Shown here one piece after another: positions 56,388 to 64,000 of a DNA stretch of 64,000 nt (position 1 is its first letter; each line of letters starts with the position of its first letter). Position numbers and translations under genes: made by a program. The notes beneath the pieces are model-generated. The model searched no databases. It was given only the letters and a program-made list of their open reading frames with translations, and was not told where the DNA came from. This stretch comes from Nocardia aurantiaca (lineage in GTDB: Bacteria > Actinomycetota > Actinomycetes > Mycobacteriales > Mycobacteriaceae), in contig NZ_WMBB01000001.1 in the NCBI RefSeq assembly GCF_009708175.1, positions 186,001 to 250,000 of the forward strand, read 5' to 3'.

Positions 56388-57455
56388 ATGGGCACGATGC
56401 AGGAGGCGGGAATCCGCGATTGGGATTTCCCCCGCGGCGTGGCGAGTGTCGCTCTCATGGTCGGATTCGCGCGCGAGCACGGCGTGCCGGCCGCGCGGAT
56501 GCTGCAGGGCAGCGGGCTGAGCGAGCGGCAGCTGGCCGATCCGGACGAACAGATCGACGCGCACACCGAATTGGCGGTGATCCGGAACCTGGTGCGCGAA
56601 CTGGGCGCGCGCCCGAACCTGGGGCTGGAGGTGGGGCGGCGGTATCGCATCACCACCTTCGGCATCTTCGGCTTCGCCTGCGTCAGCAGTCCCACCCTGG
56701 GCGAGGCCATCGCCTTCGCGCTGCGCTACCTGGAGTTGAGCTTCACCTTCTGTATTCCGGCGGCCAGCTGGCGCCCGGGTGAGTTCGTGGCCCGCATCCA
56801 CGACGAGCGGGTGCCCTTCGACGTGCGGCGCTTCCTGGTGGAGCGCGATGTCGCCGCCATGCACCAGGTGATGTCGGATCTGATGGGCCGCCCCATCCCG
56901 CTGCTGCGCGCCGACTTCGACTTCCCGGCGCCGGAGAATCTCGGCCCGTACACGGAAATGTACGGTCTGACACCGAGTTTCGAGGCCGAGCACAATCTGT
57001 TCGCACTGGATCCGGCCATTCTGCAACAGCCCCTGCCGCAGGCCAACGAGCACACCTGGGCCATGTGCCTGGCGCAGTGCCGCGACCTGGTCTCCCGCCG
57101 CCGCGCCCGCACCGGCATCGCGGCCGAGGTGCGGGAGCGTCTGGTGCCGCGCGGCGGCCTGGACGGATTCGCGGTGCCGCCCGGAATCGATTCGGTGGCA
57201 AAGGATCTCAATATGAGCACCCGCACCCTGCGTCGTCACCTGGACGCGGCCGGCACCAGCTACCGGCAGCTGCTGGACGAGGTGCGGCGCGCGCTGGCGG
57301 AGGAGATGCTCACGGCCACACCGCTGTCGGTGAGCGATGTGGCGATCCGCCTCGGCTACGCGGAGGCGTCGACCTTCATTCACGCCTTCAAACGCTGGAC
57401 CGGCACCACGCCGTCGGCCTATCGGCGTAGTGCGATCACTCCGTCGGTTCGCTGA
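56388..57455 (+). CDS. AraC-family regulator with arabinose-binding-like sensor domain
   Basis: 355 residues from the ATG at 56388; CATAAT at 56376-56381 lies six bases upstream. Upstream in-frame GTG (56349) is less likely. The N-terminal effector domain (about 20-190) is the AraC_binding/PqsR-OruR-like type with TFGIFGFACVSSPTLGEAIAFALRY. The C-terminal HTH has SVAKDLNMSTRTLRRHLDAAGTSYRQLLDEVRRALAEEML and SVSDVAIRLGYAEASTFIHAFKRWTGTTPSAYR. It likely controls the divergent monooxygenase gene. Its 3' end overlaps the next, convergent gene by 20 bp. Confidence 0.92.
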   Translation: MGTMQEAGIRDWDFPRGVASVALMVGFAREHGVPAARMLQGSGLSERQLADPDEQIDAHTELAVIRNLVRELGARPNLGLEVGRRYRITTFGIFGFACVSSPTLGEAIAFALRYLELSFTFCIPAASWRPGEFVARIHDERVPFDVRRFLVERDVAAMHQVMSDLMGRPIPLLRADFDFPAPENLGPYTEMYGLTPSFEAEHNLFALDPAILQQPLPQANEHTWAMCLAQCRDLVSRRRARTGIAAEVRERLVPRGGLDGFAVPPGIDSVAKDLNMSTRTLRRHLDAAGTSYRQLLDEVRRALAEEMLTATPLSVSDVAIRLGYAEASTFIHAFKRWTGTTPSAYRRSAITPSVR

Positions 57456-58215
57456 GCCAGCCGCCCATGGCGATGGGCCGGAACATGGACAGCAGTCCGT
57501 TGTCGGTAATGGAATGGAAGATCATCGACGGGTCGGGCGCGAAGTCGATGGGCACGTGACCCGGTGCGGCCGTTTCCCATTCGCAGCCGATGGTGGAGGA
57601 GACGCCCGGCGCGACGATCAGCGGCTTGCCCGCGAACTGGGTCATGAGCCCGGCGTGCACGTGGCCGGTCAGGACAGCGGCGATGCGGTCATCGCCCGCC
57701 ACGATCTCGGCCAGGCGCTCCGGATTGATGAGCCGAATCGGGTCCACGACGGTGGACTGCACGGCCACCGGCGGATGGTGCATGGCCACCAGCACCACAT
57801 CATCGTCGGGCGTGGACACCAGCAGATCGGTGAGGAAGTCGTAGGTCTCATCCTCCAGCAGGCCCTCCGGCTTTCCGGGGATGCTGGAGTCGAGCAGGGC
57901 CAGGGTCACGCCGTTGACCCGGTAGTACTGGTTGATCGGGCCGCTGCCCTCGGTCCCGGGGAAGAACACGCTGCGCATATTGACGCGATCGTCGTGATTG
58001 CCGGGCAGGATCAGCACCGGAAGGTCCGCGGCCAGCGCCGCGCGCGCCTGCTGATACTCCTCGATATCACCCTCGTCGGCGATATCTCCGGTGACGATGA
58101 TGGCGTCGGGTCGCTGCGGCAGCTCGGCGAGAAAGGCCATCACCCGTTCGGCGCGTTCGACATTCCGTGCGCCCATGTTGAAGTGGGTGTCACTGAGCTG
58201 AGCCAGCAGAACCAT
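57436..58215 (-). CDS. Metallophosphoesterase, cAMP phosphodiesterase-like
   Basis: 259 residues. All calcineurin-like metal motifs are seen: LAQLSDTHF, IIVTGDIADEG, LPGNHDD, VAMHHPP and VLTGHVHAG. This is the class III cyclic nucleotide phosphodiesterase / CpdA type (Rv0805-like). It probably hydrolyses cyclic nucleotides or related phosphodiesters in the cytosol. Its stop lies inside the convergent AraC gene (20-bp overlap), so the transcripts are antisense there. Confidence 0.9.
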   Translation of the reverse strand: MVLLAQLSDTHFNMGARNVERAERVMAFLAELPQRPDAIIVTGDIADEGDIEEYQQARAALAADLPVLILPGNHDDRVNMRSVFFPGTEGSGPINQYYRVNGVTLALLDSSIPGKPEGLLEDETYDFLTDLLVSTPDDDVVLVAMHHPPVAVQSTVVDPIRLINPERLAEIVAGDDRIAAVLTGHVHAGLMTQFAGKPLIVAPGVSSTIGCEWETAAPGHVPIDFAPDPSMIFHSITDNGLLSMFRPIAMGGWLSEPTE

Positions 58216-58351
58216 CGGCGTTCGCTTTCTGTAAAGGGCAGCATCAGTGCGCCCGGCTGTGCCCGCCGCACCGCGGTCACCTCATTCAGGCTAATTGACC
58301 TGCCCTGATGCGGTCTCGGTGAAACCCGCCACCCAATATAGCGAAGTTATA

Positions 58352-59140
58352 TCAGTGTCCGGTCGGTGTGGTCCGGGCTATGAGTTCGCTTGCGCTGCTC
58401 AGCAGTTGCCGCGGATCGGTGGCGACGATGGCGTCGCCGACCCGCCAGAAGTCAGCACCCGGCTCGGCTTCCAGTTCCAGTGTGCCGGTGGGTCGCCAGG
58501 GCGCGTCCAGGACCAGACGCCACGAATGCAGATGGGTGCGAGCGAATGTGCCCGACCTGTCGAAGAGCGGGTCGCCGACAATGGGGTGCCCGATCCAGGC
58601 CAGGTGCACGCGAATTTGGTGCCGTCGCCCGGTGATCGGACGCAGGGCCAGCACGGTATGGGAGTCGGTGCGGGCCAGCGTGGTGAATTCGGTGACCGAC
58701 GGATAGTTCTTGCCCGCCAGAACATCCTGTTCGTCCACCAGCCAGGTGTCGCCGTCGCGACGAATGCTCTCCCGGGGCGCGGCGATCCGCACCCGGTTCT
58801 TGCGGCCGACACTCAGCGGCAGGTCGATGACGCCGCGATCGGGCAGACCGGTGGAGGCGGTGACGGCCAGGTACGCCTTCTCCGCGGTGCGCTTGTTGAA
58901 CTGCCGGGTGAGCTGCCCGTGCGCGGGCAGTTCCTTGGCCAGCAGGACCAGGCCCGAGGTGACCTTATCGATGCGGTGCACCGGATACAGCGTCTCGCCC
59001 CGCGCCGCGGCCATGTCCACGATGTCGGTGTCGTGGCGCTCGCCGGTCACCGAGATGCCGGCGGGCTTGTTCAGAGCCAAGACCGCCTCATCCTCGAGAA
59101 GCAGACACGCTTTCCGCAGTTCGGGCCACGACGTTTCCAC
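58352..59140 (-). CDS. RluA-family pseudouridine synthase
   Basis: 262 residues from a GTG with TAGGCT six bases upstream (59147-59152), a leaderless start. The catalytic motif is VHRIDKVTSGLVLLAK (HRxDxxTSG), with the catalytic Asp. Other marks: ALNKPAGISV near the N-terminus and PITGRRHQIRVHLAWIGHPIVGDPLFD. No S4 domain is present. It isomerises uridine in rRNA or tRNA; the position is unknown. Confidence 0.9.
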   Translation of the reverse strand: METSWPELRKACLLLEDEAVLALNKPAGISVTGERHDTDIVDMAAARGETLYPVHRIDKVTSGLVLLAKELPAHGQLTRQFNKRTAEKAYLAVTASTGLPDRGVIDLPLSVGRKNRVRIAAPRESIRRDGDTWLVDEQDVLAGKNYPSVTEFTTLARTDSHTVLALRPITGRRHQIRVHLAWIGHPIVGDPLFDRSGTFARTHLHSWRLVLDAPWRPTGTLELEAEPGADFWRVGDAIVATDPRQLLSSASELIARTTPTGH

Positions 59141-59214
59141 GTGGCAAGCCTAGAGAACCGACTCCCGAAGCTCGCACGGGCAAGCCCCGGGAACGGCGAA
59201 TGGACGGTCGGCGT

Positions 59215-60573
59215 TCAGGCGACGGCCAGCTCCAACTCGGCCAGGCCGTTCTCCAGATGATCGATCATCCGATCCAGATCGGGCACGGTACGACGGCAGC
59301 CGACCAGCCCGAAATCGAGATTGTCGCCATTGGTGGTGACCGTGATGTTCATGGCCTGCGACTCGAACGGAATCGACAGCGGGTAATTGGCGTCCAGCCG
59401 CGCGCCCCGCATATAGACCGGTTTGCGCGGCCCCGGCACATTCGAGATCACCAGGTTGAACGGCATGCGCGGCAGTGCCTCGAAACCAGGTAGTAGGGAC
59501 ACTCCGAGCGGGGTCATCAGGGCGGCCGACAGCAGCAGGGCCTCCAGCTTCGGCAATTGCGTGAACACCCGTTTGGCGTCGTGCATGGAGGTGCGGATGA
59601 TTTCCAGCCGGGCAGCTGGATCCTCGATATCGGTGCCGAGATTCGCCAGGCAGGCCGCCACCTGATTGCCCTCGGACGTGTCGGATTCGGCGGCGCTTCG
59701 AATATTGACCGGCACCATGGCGATCAGCGGTTCGTCCGGCAGCGCGTCGCGCTCGATCAGATAGGCGCGCAGCGCCGCGGCGCTCATGGCCAGCACCACG
59801 TCGTTGACCGTGGCCCCGGTGGCCTGCCGAATCCCGTTGATGCGTTCCAGCGGCCAGGACCGCACCGCGATGCGCCGGGCCCCGCCGATGGAGGTGTTGA
59901 GCAGAGTGCGTGGCGCGGTCATGGGCAGGGTGAGCCGCCCGTCGATGGCGCCCCGCAGGGGTGCGGCGATCGATCCGGTGGCGCGCAGGATCCGCGGCAC
60001 CGCCTTGCGCAGCTGCGACCAGGGGCTCGTGGGCTCGCCGCTGTCGTCGCGCGGCAGCGGCGCCGCGCCCCACGGGACGTTGACCCGGCTGTCGAACGGG
60101 TCGTCGGTGAGGGTGCGCTGCAGCAGCCGCATGGCCGAGACGCCGTCGATGAGCGCGTGGTGCATCTTCATATAGACCGCGAAGCGGCCGTCGGACAGGC
60201 CTTCGATGAGCCGGCCCTCCCAGAGCGGCCGGTGCCGGTCGAGCAGGATGCCGTGCAGACGCTCGGTGAGATCCAGCAGATCACCCAGGCCGCCGGGCGC
60301 GGGCAGCGCGGACCGCCGCAGGTGGTAGCTCAGATCCACGTTCTCGGCGTGGGACCAGGCGAGGCTGGAGAAGCCGCCCAGTAGCCGGCTGGGCTTGCGG
60401 CGGAAACGGGCCCGCACCTCGGTCATCGCGGCCATCTCCTCGAACAGCTCATGGGCGAACTCGGGCCCCGCGTCGGCGGGCGGTTCGAACAGCTGCAGAC
60501 CGCCGACGTGCATGGGATGCTCGCGGGATTCGATGGCCAGGAAGATCGCGTCGAGAGGGTTCAGAAGATCCAT
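59215..60573 (-). CDS. Wax ester synthase / diacylglycerol acyltransferase
   Basis: 452 residues from the ATG at 60573, with AGGTGG five bases upstream. The acyltransferase motif HHALIDG (HHxxxDG) is near residue 140. Other WS/DGAT marks: MDLLNPLDAIFLAIESREHPMHVGGLQLF and FNLVISNVPGPRKPVY. It makes triacylglycerol or wax ester from acyl-CoA, the storage lipids typical of Nocardia and mycobacteria. Confidence 0.93.
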   Translation of the reverse strand: MDLLNPLDAIFLAIESREHPMHVGGLQLFEPPADAGPEFAHELFEEMAAMTEVRARFRRKPSRLLGGFSSLAWSHAENVDLSYHLRRSALPAPGGLGDLLDLTERLHGILLDRHRPLWEGRLIEGLSDGRFAVYMKMHHALIDGVSAMRLLQRTLTDDPFDSRVNVPWGAAPLPRDDSGEPTSPWSQLRKAVPRILRATGSIAAPLRGAIDGRLTLPMTAPRTLLNTSIGGARRIAVRSWPLERINGIRQATGATVNDVVLAMSAAALRAYLIERDALPDEPLIAMVPVNIRSAAESDTSEGNQVAACLANLGTDIEDPAARLEIIRTSMHDAKRVFTQLPKLEALLLSAALMTPLGVSLLPGFEALPRMPFNLVISNVPGPRKPVYMRGARLDANYPLSIPFESQAMNITVTTNGDNLDFGLVGCRRTVPDLDRMIDHLENGLAELELAVA

Positions 60574-60754
60574 TGGGAGCCACCTAAGCCGAGTGGGCAC
60601 AACTGCCGAAGCGGATACGGTGTGGCGACGCTGCCCCCCGCTGCGTGAACGGTGATCAGGCTATCACTGTATATGACTCAGGACACATCGACCGGATGAG
60701 CGCAGACCCTCGAGCGGTGCGCTGAGCATCAGCGGACGCGGGCCGATCCGGCGT

Positions 60755-61480
60755 CTAATGCGGTGTCGGTTCGGCGTCCCGCCGCCGGATCTCCCGTTCG
60801 CTGTCCGCCCCCGACGCGAAGGTCATGGCGACGATGGTGCGGCGGCCGTGCGCGAAGGGATGCACCCGGTGCAGGGTGGTGTCGGTGCGCATCAGGTAGA
60901 GGTCGCCGGGCTGCAGTTCCCAAGAGTGGATCGGATTGCGGGTCAGGGTCCGGTACACGTCGGCGTGGTCCCAGTCGCGGCGGGTGTGCGCGACCGTCTG
61001 CACGAAGCCGCCGTCCTCGAGCGGCGGGCACTCCACCACCAGGACGAGGGCGAAAGCGTAATGGTCCCAGTGCCATTGGCTCAGTGAATCGTCGTGGTGC
61101 AGGCGGCTGACGCGGTACTTCTCGGCGTCGGGGCAGGACAGCACGGGTTCGGCGGCGACGACGGAGAGGCTGTGCCGCAAGGATTCGCAGTGGTAGAGCT
61201 GGGGGATGCACTCGGCGTGCGCCGATACCTCCTGTTCGGTCAGGTCGACCTGCCGGCGACCTACGCCCTCGTTCTCGGGCAGCAGGTCACCCCACTGCCT
61301 GTGGTGGTCGAGCAGGGTCAGCGCCTCGGCGGCGAGGATGCGTTTGACCTGGTGGGGGAGCAGGAATCCCAACCGTGCGATTCCGGTCTCCGCCAGTCGG
61401 TTCCGCGCATGCCGCAATGCCGAGGGATCGACTTCCTTCAGGTGTCGCTGGGCCGATTCGACCGTGCTGTGAACCCGCAC
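60755..61480 (-). CDS. HalD/ArpA-like 2-oxoglutarate/Fe(II) oxygenase
   Basis: 241 residues from a GTG at 61480, with AAAGGA eight bases upstream. The jelly-roll core has SQWHWDHYAFALVLVVECPPLEDGGFVQTV, with His-x-Asp (HWD), then LHRVHPFAHGRRTIVAMTFAS with the distal His and the 2-oxoglutarate Arg. The family contains carrier-free amino-acid halogenases such as BesD, where Gly replaces the Asp. Here the Asp is kept, so hydroxylation is expected. Substrate unknown. A promoter with operator and 5' hairpin precedes it. Confidence 0.8.
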   Translation of the reverse strand: MRVHSTVESAQRHLKEVDPSALRHARNRLAETGIARLGFLLPHQVKRILAAEALTLLDHHRQWGDLLPENEGVGRRQVDLTEQEVSAHAECIPQLYHCESLRHSLSVVAAEPVLSCPDAEKYRVSRLHHDDSLSQWHWDHYAFALVLVVECPPLEDGGFVQTVAHTRRDWDHADVYRTLTRNPIHSWELQPGDLYLMRTDTTLHRVHPFAHGRRTIVAMTFASGADSEREIRRRDAEPTPH

Positions 61481-61530
61481 TGGGCACGTCCTTTCATCCG
61501 GCCGCCTCGCGAACGGCCCGACTGCCGAAA

Positions 61531-61588
61531 AGACCGGGCCGCTTCCCCGGACGGCCCGGTCTCAATTGTATTCCGTTGCCCGGCAACG
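61531..61588 (-). promoter_or_regulatory. Promoter, operator-like palindrome and leader hairpin of the oxygenase gene
   Basis: On the minus strand: palindrome CGTTGCCGGGCAACG (61574-61588), then -10 TACAAT (61565-61570), then a perfect 11-bp hairpin (61531-61541 with 61552-61562, loop ten bases) immediately followed by TTTT. The coding start is 50 bases further on. The transcript should begin at or within the hairpin's first arm. Confidence 0.6.
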
Positions 61589-61693
61589 ACTATGGATTCC
61601 GGTTGCCACTTGATCACGATCTGAAACGGGTGCCGTCGCCCGGACGCGCCGAAGTCGCTCGATTTCGCCCGGGTACCCATCCGGAGCGGTAGC

Positions 61694-62584
61694 TTGATAT
61701 TCGCTATGGCGGATTACGGGCATGAGCTCAGGTTCGGGATCTTCGTTCCGCCCGTGGCGGCACGCGGGCGCGCGCTGCTGCGCCTGGTGCGGCAGGCCGA
61801 CCAGTCCGGACTGGAAGTGCTGGCCGTTCAGGATCATCCGTATCAGCCCGCCTTCCTGGACACCTGGACGCTGCTGTCCTATCTGGCCGGCGTCACTCGC
61901 AACCTGACCCTCATGCCCGCGGTCGCGAACCTCCCGCTGCGCCCGCCGTCGGTACTGGCCCGCAGCGCCGCCAGCCTCGACCTGCTCAGCGGCGGCCGGG
62001 TCGAACTGGGCCTGGGCGCGGGCGCGTTCTGGGACGCCATCGAGGCCATGGGCGGCGCCCGCCGCAGCCCCGGCCAAGCCCTCACCGCGCTGCGCGAGGC
62101 CGTCGCCGTCATCCGCGCGCTCTGGGGCGAGGGCGAACGCTCGAGCCTGGAGGGCGAGTTCTATCCCCTGCGCGGCGCGAAACCCGGCCCGCGCCCGGCC
62201 CATCCGATCGGCATCTGGCTCGGTGTCTACGGCCCGCGCGCGCTACGCCTGACCGGGGAGCTCGCCGACGGCTGGCTCGGCAGCTTCGGCTACGCCCCGC
62301 CCCGCAACCTGCCCGCCCTGATGGCCGCCATCGACACCGGCGCCCGCGCCGCGGGGCGCGTCCCGGCCCTGATCCGCCGCGCCTACGTCATCGACCCCAC
62401 CATGACCCCCGGCCAGCTCACCGAAGTGGCTCTGGTTCACGGCCTGAGCGAATTCCTGCTCCCGGTCGATCCCGAAGGCGAGCGCGCCACACATCATTTC
62501 GCGACCGAGATGGTCCCCGCGGTGCGCGCCGCCGTGGCGTCCGCCCGCGCCGGGTATCCGCCGCCGCAGCCCTCATCTGTCTAG
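61694..62584 (+). CDS. LLM-class (luciferase-like) flavin-dependent oxidoreductase
   Basis: 296 residues. A TTG at 61694 has GGAG seven bases upstream; an ATG at 61706 is the alternative. The TIM-barrel family marks are GLEVLAVQDHPYQPAFLDTWTLLSYLAGVT, LTLMPAVANLPLRPPSVLARSAASLDLLSGGRVELGLGAG and IGIWLGVYGPRALRLTGELADGWL. Such enzymes use FMN or F420; which is not evident. Its substrate is unknown. It diverges from the oxygenase gene across 213 bp. Confidence 0.88.
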   Translation: MIFAMADYGHELRFGIFVPPVAARGRALLRLVRQADQSGLEVLAVQDHPYQPAFLDTWTLLSYLAGVTRNLTLMPAVANLPLRPPSVLARSAASLDLLSGGRVELGLGAGAFWDAIEAMGGARRSPGQALTALREAVAVIRALWGEGERSSLEGEFYPLRGAKPGPRPAHPIGIWLGVYGPRALRLTGELADGWLGSFGYAPPRNLPALMAAIDTGARAAGRVPALIRRAYVIDPTMTPGQLTEVALVHGLSEFLLPVDPEGERATHHFATEMVPAVRAAVASARAGYPPPQPSSV

Positions 62585-62597
62585 GGGCCTGGCGCGG

Positions 62598-63002
62598 TTA
62601 TCCAGCGACGAAGAACCTGTGTTGCATGATCTGCCGGATGGGGGACAGCAGCCCGTCGAAGGTCACCCGGTCCGAGCGGACCGTGTGCAGGCTGACGTCG
62701 CCGCGCTTGGGGTCCTCGCAGATGACGCGGAGCTTCTCGGCATTGCTGTGCACCGCGCCCAGCGTGAGGGTGACCGTCCCGTCCGGACCGACCGCGCCCC
62801 ACGGCCCGCTGATGCCCGACCCCGCGATCTGGCAATTGTTGTCCGGCTTCTCGCCGGTGACGCGGGCGGTCACCTCGCTGCGACCGTGAATCACGGCGTG
62901 AGGTTCCCCGTAGGCGGTGGTGGCGGTCTCCACGGCGAGCACGGCACCGAGGATGCCGACCACGGCGACAGTGAGAACGCGAGTGCGCAGCGATCGTGAC
63001 AT
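62598..63002 (-). CDS. Small secreted protein, unknown function
   Basis: 134 residues from the ATG at 63002. A signal peptide (MSRSLRTRVLTVAVVGILGAVLAVETATTAYG) is followed by a short beta-rich domain with two Cys (NNCQIAG and VICEDP) that could pair, and an end reading IRQIMQHRFFVAG. The sequence GPWGAVGPDGTVTLTLGAVHSN is suggestive of a beta-sandwich. I do not recognise a family. It converges on the LLM gene with a 13-base gap. Confidence 0.65.
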   Translation of the reverse strand: MSRSLRTRVLTVAVVGILGAVLAVETATTAYGEPHAVIHGRSEVTARVTGEKPDNNCQIAGSGISGPWGAVGPDGTVTLTLGAVHSNAEKLRVICEDPKRGDVSLHTVRSDRVTFDGLLSPIRQIMQHRFFVAG

Positions 63003-63263
63003 AGCCCAGATATTGGACCGTGCCTCATGAGTATTTCGTGATTGCGCGGGATGAACTGACGATGAACAACGCGTCAAACCTGTGCCGAGCCGACGGGCGG
63101 CCACTGTCGACTCGGGGGGCTGCCCTGCAGTATCGTGCGTTTCTATCCCGGTTCACCCCGACCGGAGTGTTCTCGGCGAAAATCGAATTGCTGTCGGTAC
63201 GCTGTGCGCCGTTCTATGTGCCCGATCGGTAGAGCTGGACGGAACCCTCCTGAGGAGGATGTG

Positions 63264-64000
63264 GTGACTGCAGTTGCTCCAAAGCCCGAACAGAACCTCG
63301 AGGCGGTCCGGCCCTACCCGGCCCGTAAGCGCCCCACAGGCTCGTTCATCTATCAGCTGTTGACGACGACCGACCCCAAGATGCTCGGTCAGATGTACCT
63401 GTTCACCTCGATCACGTTCTTCCTGATCGGCGGCGTCATGGCGTTGCTGATGCGTGCCGAGTTGGCACGGCCGGGCCTGCAGTTCCTGTCGGCCGAGCAG
63501 TTCAACCAGCTGTTCACCATGCACGGCACCATCATGCTGCTGTTCTATGCGACCGCGGTCGTGTTCGCCTTCGCCAACATCGTCCTGCCGCTGCAGATCG
63601 GCGCGCCCGATGTGGCCTTCCCCCGGCTCAACGCGCTGAGCTACTGGCTGTACCTGTTCGGCGCGACCATGGCGACCGCGGGCTTCGTCACTCCCGGTGG
63701 CGCGGCCGATTTCGGCTGGACCGCCTACACTCCGCTGTCGGACATCGTCCACTCCCCGGGCGTCGGCGCCGACCTGTGGATCCTGGGCGTCGGCGTCTCC
63801 GGTCTGGGCACCATCCTCGGTGGCGTCAACATGCTCACCACCGTGGTCTGCCTGCGCTGCCCGGGCATGACCATGTTCCGGATGCCCATCTTCACCTGGA
63901 ACATCGCGATCACCAGCCTGCTGATCCTGCTGGTCTTCCCGATTCTGACGGCCGCCGCGCTGGCCCTGTTCTACGACCGGCACCTGGGCGGTCACATCTA
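63264..64000 (+). CDS. ctaD: Cytochrome c oxidase subunit I (aa3), 5' part
   Basis: Open from the GTG at 63264, with GGAGG five bases upstream, to the right edge (245 codons). It starts [21 protein letters not shown] and has the first helices of subunit I, including [28 protein letters not shown] (first heme a His in FTMHGT), [20 protein letters not shown] and [11 protein letters not shown]. The CuB His and the second heme His are beyond the edge. It is the catalytic core of the aa3 terminal oxidase. The 261-bp gap before it holds no clear gene. Confidence 0.95.
   Translation, partial: MTAVAPKPEQNLEAVRPYPARKRPTGSFIYQLLTTTDPKMLGQMYLFTSITFFLIGGVMALLMRAELARPGLQFLSAEQFNQLFTMHGTIMLLFYATAVVFAFANIVLPLQIGAPDVAFPRLNALSYWLYLFGATMATAGFVTPGGAADFGWTAYTPLSDIVHSPGVGADLWILGVGVSGLGTILGGVNMLTTVVCLRCPGMTMFRMPIFTWNIAITSLLILLVFPILTAAALALFYDRHLGGHI

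Noticed and set aside
63020..63232. 70-codon frame before ctaD
   Set aside because: No ribosome site, mixed composition, and it crosses the likely ctaD promoter region.

Overview
The window is about 64 kb of very GC-rich, densely coding DNA with the codon use, gene content and gene order of a Nocardia-like member of the Mycobacteriales. The order DUF3027, DUF2530, MarR, TrmH, DUF2537, SepH, SerC, two citrate synthases, PrrAB, AccD3, EchA6, a metallo-beta-lactamase-fold lipase-like protein, an MT0933-type antitoxin and LigD matches, with rearrangements, the chromosomal block known from Mycobacterium tuberculosis around Rv0877-Rv0938. This is core chromosome: I see no integrase, insertion sequence, phage module, plasmid function, CRISPR array, tRNA or rRNA.

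Layout. 1-9.2 kb: end of an unknown gene, a glutaminyl-peptide cyclotransferase lipoprotein, DUF3027, a giant Hsp90-fold ATPase, small regulators and an Eis-like acetyltransferase. 9.2-14.7 kb: an untracked 32-residue peptide gene beside a C-rich tract and a large hairpin, then gltA, an exporter, pdxH and citA. 14.8-28 kb: two RDD membrane proteins, a Tat polysaccharide deacetylase, serC, sepH, trmH, an FKBP isomerase, a truncated YhgE-type protein, prrA-prrB and a small hemophore-like protein. 28-38.6 kb: an acyl-CoA synthetase, a complete four-gene conservon (histidine-kinase-like protein, roadblock, DUF742, small GTPase-like protein), accD3 and an aldo/keto reductase. 38.6-45.5 kb: a flavoprotein, echA6, the metallo-beta-lactamase-fold protein, an orphan antitoxin and ligD. 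45.5-57.5 kb: secreted lipase, an ECF42-type sigma factor with its YCII partner, a TetR-DUF4260 pair, an ECF vitamin transporter, a second hemophore-like protein and a Baeyer-Villiger-type monooxygenase with a divergent AraC regulator. 57.4-64 kb: phosphodiesterase, pseudouridine synthase, wax ester/triacylglycerol synthase, a 2-oxoglutarate oxygenase, an LLM oxidoreductase and the start of ctaD.

Many genes look leaderless: a TANNNT -10 hexamer lies 6-8 bases before the start codon, often at divergent gene pairs. The clearest unusual features are the GLPQR/QALGGG repeat tail of the conservon kinase, a 25-base initiation module shared exactly by prrA and accD3 and nearly by trmH (which would then start at ATT), a promoter-operator-hairpin arrangement before the 2-oxoglutarate oxygenase, a paired operator before the TetR operon, and the 32-residue peptide gene.
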